Assembly: GCA_037968755.1 (NCBI GenBank)
Contig: JBBKWB010000112.1
Location: 42,887 to 106,886 of the forward strand
Direction of reading: 5' to 3'
Length of the DNA stretch: 64,000 nt
From: Woeseia sp037968755
GTDB lineage: Bacteria > Pseudomonadota > Gammaproteobacteria > Steroidobacterales > Woeseiaceae
Shown: one piece after another, positions 9,691-17,914 of the stretch
Numbering within the stretch: position 1 is the first letter of the stretch
Layout of the letters: the number at the start of each line of letters is the position of its first letter
Notes under the pieces: model-generated
The model's database searches: none
Told to the model about the DNA's origin: nothing
The model's input: the letters and a program-made list of their open reading frames with translations, nothing else
Made by a program: the position numbers and the translations under genes

Positions 9691-10211
9691 CGGCTTGCGA
9701 CCTCAGCCGCAGCGGGTCGCAGCAAATAATATGCCTCGCGACAGGTTGCCAGAAGAAACCGATAACTCATCAAGGCAAATGCGATCGGTACGATACCGTG
9801 TGCAAGCCAGGCAGGCGTATCAACGAGAACGGTGTCCCCAAACTCGTAGGACAACATTACGAAACGCCAGGATTCGTAGGCGAGGATTCCGCAAATAGCG
9901 GCGGCAAAACCCTCAGCGATCAACTTGGGCAATCGTGCCAGGCGCGGCGGCATGAAATGTGAGAGCACATCAATACGCAAATGGCGGCCACTACGACTTG
10001 CTGCAACCGATGCGATCAACGCAATCCACAACACCATGAGCTTAAGCAACTCATCGACCCATACGAAACCAGAGTTGAAGAAAATACGCATGACGATCTG
10101 GCCAACCGCGAGCAACATCAGCCCCGCCAAGAGCAACACCAGGGCTGCATTCTCTGCAGCCGTTCCCCAGCGTTCCAAACGCCCGAAAAACACGCTCGGG
10201 CGTTCAGGCAT
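9687..10211 (-). CDS. TRAP transporter small permease (DctQ family)
   Basis: This 174-residue protein has four predicted membrane helices (for example NAALVLLLAGLMLLAVGQIV), the DctQ-like segment FVWVDELLKLMVLWIALIAS and a following SRSGRHLRIDVL. It is the small membrane subunit that pairs with DctM. The gene overlaps dctM by 4 bp at its end, and its start touches the stop codon of dctP, so all three are tightly coupled. Confidence 0.93.
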   Translation of the reverse strand: MPERPSVFFGRLERWGTAAENAALVLLLAGLMLLAVGQIVMRIFFNSGFVWVDELLKLMVLWIALIASVAASRSGRHLRIDVLSHFMPPRLARLPKLIAEGFAAAICGILAYESWRFVMLSYEFGDTVLVDTPAWLAHGIVPIAFALMSYRFLLATCREAYYLLRPAAAEVASR

Positions 10212-11287
10212 TAATGCGACTCGAGCGCAAGATTGGCGGCACTTTGAGCCGCGTCAGCTTTCGGAGTAGCTGCGTCGGCCCCGGCTTTTTGCTCACGATA
10301 ATCACGCAAATGCTGCTGCATTTCCTTCAGGAGTTCTACGGAAAACATGCCGCGTTCAGCCATATCCAGATTGGTCTTGTGCATTATCGAGCGAATTTTC
10401 TCAAACTCGCCATCACGTGGCTCAACGTTTTGCAGACCGACGTTCAACAAAGCATCAACCGCATTGCTCGTATCCTTTGCACTCGCCTCATCAACTTCGG
10501 CGTAGATGCGTGTCAACACGTCATCAAGGACCGCATGATCTTCTGCTGACAACTTGCTTAAGGTCCGTTCACTGATCGCCATGAAACCCATAGCGTAGAG
10601 TACTGGCAACTGCGTCACGTACTTGACCTTCGTATGCCACTGCAATGCGAGGGCAACGACCGGCGGAATCGCAACCATATCTATCAGTCCGGTTTGCAGG
10701 CCAGTCAATACGTCAGTCATCGGCAAGGCCACCGGCGACAGCTGTAGTGCTTTCATCGCCTCATAACTAATCAAGTCACCCTCAGGTAGCCAGACTTTCT
10801 TGCCTTTCAGGTCTTCATAGCTGCTGACCGGTGAATTCGACATCACGATTGCGAAACCGCCGCTGGCAAATCCAAACGTCTGAAATCCCAGCTCGTCAAA
10901 GCCTGCTTCCAATTTCGTATCAAGGAAGCCGCGTACGTATTCGACTTCTTCTTCGGTCTGAAATACGAATGGCAAACCATAGATATTCAGGTCGGGATAG
11001 CGCTTCTGGAAATCGGTCGGTGCGAACGTGCCGCCGTGCAGCTGTCCTATCTGAATCTTGCGCAACACCTTGCTTTCGTTGCCCTGCACGCCGCCCGAGT
11101 AAAATTTAAGCTGCACCCGGCCATCGGTGCGTTCACGAACTTCCTTCGCTCCGGCACGAAATTCGGTCATCCAATGAGAGTTTTCTGGTGCCAGCGTCGC
11201 GATCTTGATCTGCGTGGTCTGCGCCAGCGCAGCCATGCCGTGTAACGCAAGCAGTGCTATTCCAAATTTAGCTAACGGATTTCGCAT
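10211..11287 (-). CDS. TRAP transporter substrate-binding protein (DctP family)
   Basis: This is a periplasmic receptor of 358 residues. It starts with a signal peptide (MRNPLAKFGIALLALHGMAA, cleavage near ALAQ) and continues with the family pattern IKIATLAPENSHWM, then LKGKKVWLPEGDLISYEAM, a helix-strand region in which DctP proteins usually carry an arginine that contacts a carboxylate. Here the K-K-V-W-L-P version suggests the TatT-associated subgroup rather than classical C4-dicarboxylate receptors; that is an inference. The C-terminus is Ala-rich. It lies 44 bp downstream of the lipoprotein gene. Confidence 0.92.
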   Translation of the reverse strand: MRNPLAKFGIALLALHGMAALAQTTQIKIATLAPENSHWMTEFRAGAKEVRERTDGRVQLKFYSGGVQGNESKVLRKIQIGQLHGGTFAPTDFQKRYPDLNIYGLPFVFQTEEEVEYVRGFLDTKLEAGFDELGFQTFGFASGGFAIVMSNSPVSSYEDLKGKKVWLPEGDLISYEAMKALQLSPVALPMTDVLTGLQTGLIDMVAIPPVVALALQWHTKVKYVTQLPVLYAMGFMAISERTLSKLSAEDHAVLDDVLTRIYAEVDEASAKDTSNAVDALLNVGLQNVEPRDGEFEKIRSIMHKTNLDMAERGMFSVELLKEMQQHLRDYREQKAGADAATPKADAAQSAANLALESH

Positions 11288-11331
11288 TCACTTCCTCCAG
11301 TGTGCTGGTTGCCAAAAGTTGCTGGCCAGCA

Positions 11332-12207
11332 CTAAAAATATTCGTCTGCACTCGCCAACAGGTCTGCGGCATCCTGCTGCGCAAGTACGTTGGTCAAGGT
11401 GTAACCGTCGACCACCGTATTCGCCGCCATAACCTCGTTCAGTAACTGGTCATGCAGCTCGCGATCGTACATCAGCCTCGCGTACCCGCGTGCGAATTCG
11501 ACCTTGACGCCGAGATCCTGGCCTCCGGTCAATTCAATGGCGCGTTCGAAGTATTCCCGGCCCTTCTCCGGTTCGCCACCGAGTGCCGGTGGCCGCAGTG
11601 TCGCGAGGATGCCCAGGTAGGTATAGACCGACGCGCTCGCCGACGGTTCGCCTATTCGCAAATAGCGCTCCAGTAGTGCCTGCATATGCGGCAATTCAGC
11701 CAGCGCGTTCCAGTCGCCGCTGTGTGCCCGAATCCACGCCAGCGAGGCTACACCATAGGCCAGCACGTAATCTGCATGCCGGGCCTTTAAGCCGCTCAGT
11801 GATGCCTCGTAGGCTTCAAAATCCATATCAGCCCAATTGCAGGCAGGCTCGTAACCCAGGCAAATTGCCTTGCCCGCGTAATCGCGTGCCCGTTCGGTCA
11901 GGCGTGCTGCTCGCCCGGGTTCCGTAGCAAATACCGCTCCGTAGGAGGCGTATAGCTGTGCCGCGGCAGCATAGATGTCCGGACTTTCCCGGTTGCCCTC
12001 CACCAGGCTGTCCAGCAGCAACAAATAGGCTGGCGCGCCATCACGCACCGTAGCCGGATCGGTCTGGTTAAGCACCGCGGCGGACAGATTGTCGGCGAAG
12101 TCGCTGGCTGCCGAGGACACCAGCGACGCGCAGCCGGATATCGCTACTACGAGCAGCGCAAACAAACAGCGCCACAGGCGCCAGCGTGGGGAGAACGGAT
12201 CGTTCAT
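11332..12207 (-). CDS. TRAP transporter TatT-type accessory lipoprotein
   Basis: This 291-residue lipoprotein matches the T component (TatT) that accompanies some TRAP systems. Its signal sequence ends in the lipobox ISGC near residue 26, followed by a helical, TPR-like domain (for example YGVASLAWIRAHSGDWNALAELP and PEKGREYFERAIEL). Known TatT proteins are periplasmic TPR trimers that bind the TRAP receptor. ATG 12207 is used because it places the signal peptide at the N-terminus; the longer open frame to 12300 adds no family sequence. It is the first gene of the TRAP operon. Confidence 0.86.
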   Translation of the reverse strand: MNDPFSPRWRLWRCLFALLVVAISGCASLVSSAASDFADNLSAAVLNQTDPATVRDGAPAYLLLLDSLVEGNRESPDIYAAAAQLYASYGAVFATEPGRAARLTERARDYAGKAICLGYEPACNWADMDFEAYEASLSGLKARHADYVLAYGVASLAWIRAHSGDWNALAELPHMQALLERYLRIGEPSASASVYTYLGILATLRPPALGGEPEKGREYFERAIELTGGQDLGVKVEFARGYARLMYDRELHDQLLNEVMAANTVVDGYTLTNVLAQQDAADLLASADEYF

Positions 12208-12326
12208 GGCAAGAATGACCTCATTGTCAGGAATGAGTTCGAGGCAAGAACCCCGGGGCCGCCATGATACCGACAGGTGAGCGCAATAAAATGGAAGCAA
12301 TCGTCAAGTTTGGCAGGACAATTGGC

Positions 12327-12350
12327 CGGCAGCGCACTTTGGCGCTGCCG
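12327..12350 (-). terminator. Strong stem-loop after rplS
   Basis: A perfect 9-bp inverted repeat (CGGCAGCGC / GCGCTGCCG) with a 6-base loop lies 26 bases beyond the rplS stop codon. There is no T tract on either side, so it may be a 3'-end protecting hairpin or a weak terminator for the rpsP operon rather than a classical intrinsic terminator. Confidence 0.45.
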
Positions 12351-12376
12351 ATCTGCAGCTCACGTCGCGCGGCGTA

Positions 12377-12721
12377 TTAGATTTTTTCCTTGATACGAGC
12401 GGCCTTGCCGGTCAGTCCGCGCAGGTAGTACAGCTTGGCGCTGCGCACGTCGCCGCGGCGCTTGACTTCGACCGCACTAACGACTGGGCTGTAAGTCTGG
12501 AATACGCGTTCCACACCTTCGCCATGAGATATCTTGCGGACAGTGAATGACGAGTTCAGACCACGATTGCGCTTGGCAATGACGATGCCTTCAAACGCCT
12601 GCAGACGCTCACGCTCGCCTTCTTTCACACGAACCTGCACGACCACGGTATCGCCTGGACCGAACTTCGGAATTTCGCGGTTCATCTGTTCGTTTTCGAT
12701 TGCTTCGATTACTTTACTCAT
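12377..12721 (-). CDS. rplS: 50S ribosomal protein L19
   Basis: This 114-residue protein has the L19 pattern GDTVVVQVRVKEGERERLQ, FEGIVIAKRNRGLNSSFTVR and the C-terminal KLYYLRGLTGKAARIKE. L19 sits at the 30S-50S interface. It is the last gene of the rpsP-rimM-trmD-rplS operon, the standard proteobacterial order, with 55 bp separating it from trmD. Confidence 0.99.
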   Translation of the reverse strand: MSKVIEAIENEQMNREIPKFGPGDTVVVQVRVKEGERERLQAFEGIVIAKRNRGLNSSFTVRKISHGEGVERVFQTYSPVVSAVEVKRRGDVRSAKLYYLRGLTGKAARIKEKI

Positions 12722-12776
12722 CTTTCTCTACCTGCCGGCCACTTTGCCGCATGTGTGATTTCGACAAAACCTGACA

Positions 12777-13526
12777 CTAATCAGCTGTCAGTTTTTGCAG
12801 TTCCAAAAATTCATCGAGCAGATCTTGCTGCTCGCTCGTTAACGTCAGCTTCGCCAACAAGTCCGGACGCCGAATAAAACTTCGCCCCAACGCTTGCTGA
12901 TGTCGCCAGCGCGCTATGCGCGCATGATCTCCGGACAACAGCACCTCAGGCACTGTCTTGCCGGCGATCGATTCCGGCCTCGTATAATGCGGGCAATCTA
13001 ACAAGCCCTGCATGAACGAGTCTTCCGCCGCCGATGCCTCATCACCCAGCACACCCGGCAGCAGCCTTACTACAGCGTCAATCACCGCCATTGCGGCAAT
13101 TTCGCCACCGCTCAGCACAAAATCGCCGAGCGATAATTCTTCATCAACGCAAGCCTCAATCAGGCGTTCGTCGATGCCCTCGTAACGACCTGCCAGCAAC
13201 ACAATGCCCGGCAGCGTTGCCAGCCGCTTCGCGGCATCCTGGTCGAACACCCGGCCTTGCGGCGACAGGCCAATGACCGGGCAGCCAGTCGGCAGTGCAT
13301 CCTTCGCAGCAGCGATCGCAGCAGCCAGCGGTTCGAACTTCATGACCATGCCGGGGCCACCGCCGTACGGCCGGTCATCGACTGTGCGATGCGCATCATC
13401 GGCAAAATCGCGCGGATTCTGGCACTCAAGGGAATAAAGCCCCCTGTCCGCCGCGCGGCCAACGACGCCGTACGCCGACACCGCTTCAAGCATTTCCGGG
13501 AACAGGCTGACTACCTGCACTTGCAT
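12777..13526 (-). CDS. trmD: tRNA (guanine-37-N1)-methyltransferase
   Basis: TrmD methylates G37 next to the anticodon in tRNAs reading CUN, CCN and CGG codons and so prevents +1 frameshifting. The 249-residue product has the N-terminal QVVSLFPEM, the SAM-knot segments LLAGRYEGIDERLIEACVDE and LSLGDFVLSGGE, and VPEVLLSGDHARIARWR. It starts 3 bp after rimM. Both tRNA-Leu(CAG) sequences in this window keep a G at position 37, so they are expected substrates. Confidence 0.99.
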   Translation of the reverse strand: MQVQVVSLFPEMLEAVSAYGVVGRAADRGLYSLECQNPRDFADDAHRTVDDRPYGGGPGMVMKFEPLAAAIAAAKDALPTGCPVIGLSPQGRVFDQDAAKRLATLPGIVLLAGRYEGIDERLIEACVDEELSLGDFVLSGGEIAAMAVIDAVVRLLPGVLGDEASAAEDSFMQGLLDCPHYTRPESIAGKTVPEVLLSGDHARIARWRHQQALGRSFIRRPDLLAKLTLTSEQQDLLDEFLELQKLTAD

Positions 13527-13529
13527 GGC

Positions 13530-14084
13530 TCAGTCCCATTCCCAGTCGACCCTGATCAGACCGAGGTCCAGATCAACGCCAAGTATCGTTTGTCCCATGA
13601 CGAATGGAATCAACACTTCCCGTTCGCCAGCTACAACCAGCACATCGTGTTCCCCGGTTGCCAGCAGGTAAGCGACATGGCCCAACTCGCGACCATCGCG
13701 CCGTTCAACTTTCAGCCCTTCCAGGTCCGACCAGTAGTAATGGCCCTCGCCCGGCTCCGGCATTTGCTCACGAGGTACGCCAATATCGGCGCCTCGACTC
13801 TGCAATGCGACATCGCGGTCATCGACTCCATCGAGTCGTGCAACCAGCGACTTACCCTGCAGCCGCCCTTCCGCAATTCGCGCTGCGCGCCATTCCTTGT
13901 CGATACGCAAATAGACATCGCGATACTCGAGCAAGGCATCTCGCGGATCGGTAAAAGAATTCAGCCGGACCCAGCCACGCACTCCCCAGGGAGCGCCAAC
14001 CTGGCCAATAATAATCGGCTGCCGATCCAGCACGCTATGACTACTTTGTGCCACCGGCCCTGCCAGGCGCGTACGCCCGGCCAT
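13530..14084 (-). CDS. rimM: 16S rRNA processing protein RimM
   Basis: This 30S maturation factor binds S19. The product of 184 residues has the N-terminal RimM barrel (IIIGQVGAPWGVRGWVRLNS, then AALIARLDGV-like SLVARLDGVDDRDVALQSRG) and the PRC-like barrel (YYWSDLEGLKVERRDGRELG, then LIPFV). ATG 14084 lies 5 bp after rpsP. The first 20 residues are an extension not needed for the family fold, so the true start could be slightly downstream. Confidence 0.97.
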   Translation of the reverse strand: MAGRTRLAGPVAQSSHSVLDRQPIIIGQVGAPWGVRGWVRLNSFTDPRDALLEYRDVYLRIDKEWRAARIAEGRLQGKSLVARLDGVDDRDVALQSRGADIGVPREQMPEPGEGHYYWSDLEGLKVERRDGRELGHVAYLLATGEHDVLVVAGEREVLIPFVMGQTILGVDLDLGLIRVDWEWD

Positions 14085-14089
14085 TATCC

Positions 14090-14347
14090 TTACGCGGCTA
14101 CCGCGGCCTTGCGGCTTGCTTTAAGCAGGTTTGCGACCCGATCAGATGGCTTCGCGCCTTTGCTGAGCCAGTAATCCACGCGCTCGAGATCAATCCGCAG
14201 ATTCTCTTCCTTCTCGGTACCTACCGGATTGAAGAATCCGACCCGCTCGATATAGCGGCCGTCACGACGGTTGCGGCTGTCGGTGACTACCAGGTGATAA
14301 AAGGGGCGTTTCTTCGCGCCAGCGCGCGAAAGACGAATACTTACCAT
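14090..14347 (-). CDS. rpsP: 30S ribosomal protein S16
   Basis: This 85-residue protein has the classic start MVSIRLSRAGAKKRPFYHLV followed by DSRNRRDGRYIERVGFFNP. S16 is an early 30S assembly protein. It is the first gene of rpsP-rimM-trmD-rplS and has a recognisable promoter about 70 bp upstream. Confidence 0.99.
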   Translation of the reverse strand: MVSIRLSRAGAKKRPFYHLVVTDSRNRRDGRYIERVGFFNPVGTEKEENLRIDLERVDYWLSKGAKPSDRVANLLKASRKAAVAA

Positions 14348-14416
14348 TGTTTTTCCGTTAAAGGTTCAAGACAGGCAGACATGCCTACGCTCGGGCCCGG
14401 CCCGAGTAAAGCGCGC

Positions 14417-14444
14417 ATTGTACGCATTTCAGGCCAAATGTGAA
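14417..14444 (-). promoter_or_regulatory. Probable sigma-70 promoter of the rpsP operon
   Basis: Read on the reverse strand, TTCACA (14444-14439) and TACAAT (14422-14417) are separated by 16 bases, 70 bp ahead of the rpsP start. The bases after the -10 are GC-rich (GCGCGC), as is common in growth-rate-controlled ribosomal promoters. Sequence inspection only. Confidence 0.5.
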
Positions 14445-14542
14445 GCAATTCCAGCGCTTACAGCCAGCGGCCAGCGACGCTCGAAATTTCACCTGCGACG
14501 TTACGGCATGTAAGAATTTTTATCTTTTAAATCAGTGTATTA

Positions 14543-15913
14543 CTACTTCGGCGGGCGCATGCCAGGCGGCATTCCCGCGCCGCCCATCGCCCGCATCATT
14601 TTTTGCATGCCGCCCCGCGACATTTTTTTCATCATTTTTTCCATCTGCTGATGCTGTTTCAGTAGCCGGTTGACGTCCTGGACCTGCAGGCCGGAGCCCA
14701 CTGCGATTCGCCGTTTGCGCGAACCGTTGATGGTTTTCGGGAAGCGGCGCTCGCCCGGGGTCATCGAGTTGATAATGGCTACCTGTCGCTTGAGCTGCTT
14801 CTCATCAGCGCCACCCTTCAGTGCAGCGGCATTCGCGGCACCCGGAATGGGCAGTTTTTCCAGCAGTGCCGCCATTCCGCCCATATTCATCATTTGCTGC
14901 AGCTGATCGCGTAAATCGCTCAGATCGAAGCCCTTGCCTTTCTTCAGCTTGCCGGCGAGCTTGTCGGCCTGCTTGCGATCAACCTTGCCTTCAATTTCCT
15001 CTACCAGCGACAACACGTCGCCCATTCCGAGGATCCGCGATGCCATGCGATCCGGATGAAAGACTTCCAGGGCATCGGTCTTTTCGCCTATACCCATGAA
15101 GCGAATGGGTTTGCCGGTTACCTGGCTCACCGACAAGGCTACGCCACCCTTGGCATCGCCATCTGCTTTCGTCAGGATCACACCGGTCAGCGGCAGACGC
15201 TCGTTAAACGCGCGGGCCGAATTAACCGCGTCCTGGCCGGCCATGCTGTCGATGACAAAGAAAGTTTCGTGAGGCTTTGCTCGTGCGTGCACGGCCACAA
15301 CTTCATCCATCATTTCGTCGTCGACGTGCAGACGTCCCGCGGTATCGACGAGCAAAACATCCATATGCAAACGGCGGCTTTCATCGAGCGCGCGATCCAC
15401 GATCTTGCGCGGGTCTTCTTTTACATTGCTCTCGATAAACGTCGCATTGATCTCACCTGCCAGCGTCTTTAGCTGCAAGATGGCCGCCGGGCGATGCACG
15501 TCAACGCTCACCATGGCGACCCGTTTACGCTCTTTCTCAATAAGGCGCCGTGCCAGTTTCGCCGCCGTCGTGGTTTTACCTGCGCCCTGCAAGCCGGCCA
15601 GGAACAGGACGACTGGAGGCTGCGCCCGCAGATCCAGGGGAATTGCTTCGCTACCAAGCAAGGTTACGAGCTCGGCATGGATAATTTTGACGAGCGCCTG
15701 GCCCGGCGTAAGACTGCGGCCGACGTCCTCGCCGACGGCGCGCTCGCGGATGCGCTCGATGAACGTCTTGACGACCGGCAAGGCCACATCCGCTTCGAGC
15801 AGCGCCAGTCGTACCTGGCGCAGGGTGTCCTTGATATTGGCGTCGGTCAGGCGACCTTTGCCGGTCAGATTTCGCGCCGCTTCAGACAGCCGACCCGTCA
15901 AATTGTCAAACAT
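14543..15913 (-). CDS. ffh: Signal recognition particle protein Ffh
   Basis: This GTPase, with 4.5S RNA, targets inner-membrane proteins to FtsY. The ATG at 15913 (MFDNLTGRLSEAARNLTGKG) gives 456 residues in family register; the open frame upstream to 16006 is not homologous. N domain 1-85; G domain with LAGLQGAGKTTTAAKLA, DTAGRL and TKADGDAKGG; methionine-rich M domain at the C-terminus (QMEKMMKKMSRGGMQKMM), ending PPGMRPPK. It is transcribed towards the rpsP operon and flanked by the CcsA-like/CNNM pair, as in many gammaproteobacteria. Confidence 0.99.
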   Translation of the reverse strand: MFDNLTGRLSEAARNLTGKGRLTDANIKDTLRQVRLALLEADVALPVVKTFIERIRERAVGEDVGRSLTPGQALVKIIHAELVTLLGSEAIPLDLRAQPPVVLFLAGLQGAGKTTTAAKLARRLIEKERKRVAMVSVDVHRPAAILQLKTLAGEINATFIESNVKEDPRKIVDRALDESRRLHMDVLLVDTAGRLHVDDEMMDEVVAVHARAKPHETFFVIDSMAGQDAVNSARAFNERLPLTGVILTKADGDAKGGVALSVSQVTGKPIRFMGIGEKTDALEVFHPDRMASRILGMGDVLSLVEEIEGKVDRKQADKLAGKLKKGKGFDLSDLRDQLQQMMNMGGMAALLEKLPIPGAANAAALKGGADEKQLKRQVAIINSMTPGERRFPKTINGSRKRRIAVGSGLQVQDVNRLLKQHQQMEKMMKKMSRGGMQKMMRAMGGAGMPPGMRPPK

Positions 15914-16080
15914 CCAGGTGATTCCACAATGAATTCTGATGCCGTCACTACGACAGCATTCAGACTGGTCGCCGACGAGCGAACGACCGCGCCATTGTAA
16001 CGCCAATGCGCTCCGTCGCGAACCATCGCGTGCACCAATACGGATCAGGTGGCTGGTTGTTGCGGCAGCGCTGCGAGCAA

Positions 16081-16848
16081 TCAGATCTGGATCGTGACGC
16101 CGTTGCTGAGCATCTGGACATGCCGATTCGGCAGGGACGCGCGAACCTGACGGAAAATTGTGTCTTCGTCGCCAGGCTTCATGCCAGTCAACCAGATCTC
16201 CGGATCATGCTGCAGTTTGCGCAAATCGTCCGTCAAAGTCTGCGGACAGTAGTGCCCCGAAATATCCGCCAGCTCACGCTGCTCGTCCGGGAACGACACC
16301 TCGATAACGAGCGCGCGCAAGTCATCGCAGGCATTCAGAACGGGCCAGAGTGTCTGGTTGGTACGGGTATCGCCGCTAACCGCGAAACTGCCTGCCGAGT
16401 TTCGGACGGTAAAACCGATCGAGGGCACGGTGTGCTTGACGTCGACCGCATGAAAGTCACGATGGTTGATGGTGACGGTGTCGCCAGGGTTGCATTCCTG
16501 GTAGCGCAAAACCGGATTGTCCGCAGATGGCAATGCGGCAAAATCCGGCCAGATAACCCAATTGAAAATGTGCTTCTGCAGCGCGTCGAGGGTTTCCGGA
16601 CGCGCGTGCACGGTCAGCGGCTCGTCCAGATCGTCAGCGAATATGGCGTCGACCAGCATGGGCAGTCCGGCAATGTGATCAAGATGTGCGTGTGTCAGGA
16701 ACACGTGCCGGATCAATTGCACGTCGGCCAGCGCCAGGTCACCGATTCCGGTACCCGCATCGATCAGCACATCAGAATCCACCAGCATCGCGGAGGTTCG
16801 CGCGCCAGCACCAATTCCACCGCTGCATCCGAGAATTCGTATCTGCAT
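16081..16848 (-). CDS. Metallo-beta-lactamase-fold hydrolase, class II cyclic-nucleotide phosphodiesterase-like
   Basis: The product has 255 residues from ATG 16848. It shows the metal-binding HAHLDH at residues 53-58 followed by IAGLPMLVDA, resembling the H-x-H-L-D-H signature of class II cAMP phosphodiesterases. Further ligands are likely in VDVKHTVPSIGF, AVSGDTRTN and the late TGMKPGDE. The enzyme may hydrolyse a cyclic nucleotide or other phosphodiester; ordinary MBL hydrolases remain possible. The longer frame to 16917 has no supporting ribosome site. It is divergent from the CcsA-like gene. Confidence 0.8.
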   Translation of the reverse strand: MQIRILGCSGGIGAGARTSAMLVDSDVLIDAGTGIGDLALADVQLIRHVFLTHAHLDHIAGLPMLVDAIFADDLDEPLTVHARPETLDALQKHIFNWVIWPDFAALPSADNPVLRYQECNPGDTVTINHRDFHAVDVKHTVPSIGFTVRNSAGSFAVSGDTRTNQTLWPVLNACDDLRALVIEVSFPDEQRELADISGHYCPQTLTDDLRKLQHDPEIWLTGMKPGDEDTIFRQVRASLPNRHVQMLSNGVTIQI

Positions 16849-17010
16849 GATTAGTCGTGTTCGCGCCAGCGGATCTGCATAGATTGGGGCGTGAGCGACG
16901 CTACCCCGGGCTTGCAACCTGCCGGCGCAACCTTAGGCCAGGGTTCTATTGAAGTGCACCATGTGGGATGATTCTTCAAAGCAAACTAGGGTATCGCCTG
17001 TCGGGATTCT

Positions 17011-17814
17011 GTGTTTCAAATCACAATTCCATTGTTGTACGTAATTGCCGGCACAATGCTGGCGCTGTCCCGCCTGAAGCGCTTCATCGACCGCCGCGGT
17101 GTACTGCTGTTGGCCGCCTATTTGCTTGCGATCGCCGCATTCGCCTGGCACAGCCATACGTTGTTCAGCATGATCCTTGTTGCCGATGGTCTTCAGCTGT
17201 CATTGGCCAACAGTGCATCATTCGTCGGCCTGCAGCTCGCTTTGATCGCCATCGTTGGCGGAATCGAGGCAAGACTACGCGGACTTGCCGGTGGTCTACT
17301 GTTGCTCGCCGCCGTCTGCGCTGCCGCGACCGGTAGCCACAACGCGGGCAGTACTATTGCCAGCGGCTGGCAACTGCAAGCTCACATACTCATATCCCTT
17401 TTCGCCTACGGCATGCTTGCCGCCGGCGCCATCGTTGCCGTCTTTGCGCTGATCCAGGAACGCCGGCTGCGCTCCGGCAGGCTCGCCAACCTCAACGAAC
17501 TGTTTGCTCCACTTGAAACGACCGAACGCCTGCTTTTCGGTGTGTGTGGCCTGGGCTTCGCCACATTGCTGCTCAGCGTGTTATCCGGGTTCCTGTTCGT
17601 AGAAAACCTGTTTGCCCAACACCTTGTCCACAAGACTGTTCTATCCCTGCTCGCCTTATTGCTGTTCGGTATATTGCTGATTGGCCGGCAATTCGCGGGC
17701 TGGCGTGGCAGCAAAGCCGTGGCGCTGTACCTCTGGGGTTTCGGCGTACTCTGCCTTGCTTACTTCGGCAGTCGCTATATTTTGGAAATCGTTTTAAACC
17801 GCAGTTGGGGCTAA
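17011..17814 (+). CDS. CcsA/HemX-like inner-membrane protein (YpjD family)
   Basis: A 267-residue, eight-helix membrane protein begins with GTG 17011 (MFQITIPLLYVIAGTMLAL). The cytochrome c assembly domain is visible from the conserved LQAHILISLFAYGMLAAG with its histidine and from FAQHLVHKTVLSLLALLLFG. In gammaproteobacteria this gene regularly lies between ffh and the CNNM/CorC gene, as it does here. True CcsA proteins carry a tryptophan-rich haem motif, which is absent, so a role in haem handling is inferred only from fold. Confidence 0.85.
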   Translation: MFQITIPLLYVIAGTMLALSRLKRFIDRRGVLLLAAYLLAIAAFAWHSHTLFSMILVADGLQLSLANSASFVGLQLALIAIVGGIEARLRGLAGGLLLLAAVCAAATGSHNAGSTIASGWQLQAHILISLFAYGMLAAGAIVAVFALIQERRLRSGRLANLNELFAPLETTERLLFGVCGLGFATLLLSVLSGFLFVENLFAQHLVHKTVLSLLALLLFGILLIGRQFAGWRGSKAVALYLWGFGVLCLAYFGSRYILEIVLNRSWG

Positions 17815-17914
17815 TACCCTCCTGTCTCTGCGGCCGCTTCCGGGCATCTGCCTTGACAGCTGTCGGTCAGCCTGATGAACTTCCAGATTGCTCTCTCAAT
17901 GAGGTGCTCATTCG

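Noticed and set aside
13257..14174. Forward-strand 305-codon frame opposite trmD and rimM
   Set aside because: Both genes on the other strand are unmistakable; this is a codon-bias shadow.
16006..16854. Forward-strand 282-codon frame opposite the metallo-hydrolase
   Set aside because: The reverse strand has the HAHLDH motif and family length; the forward frame has no recognisable features.
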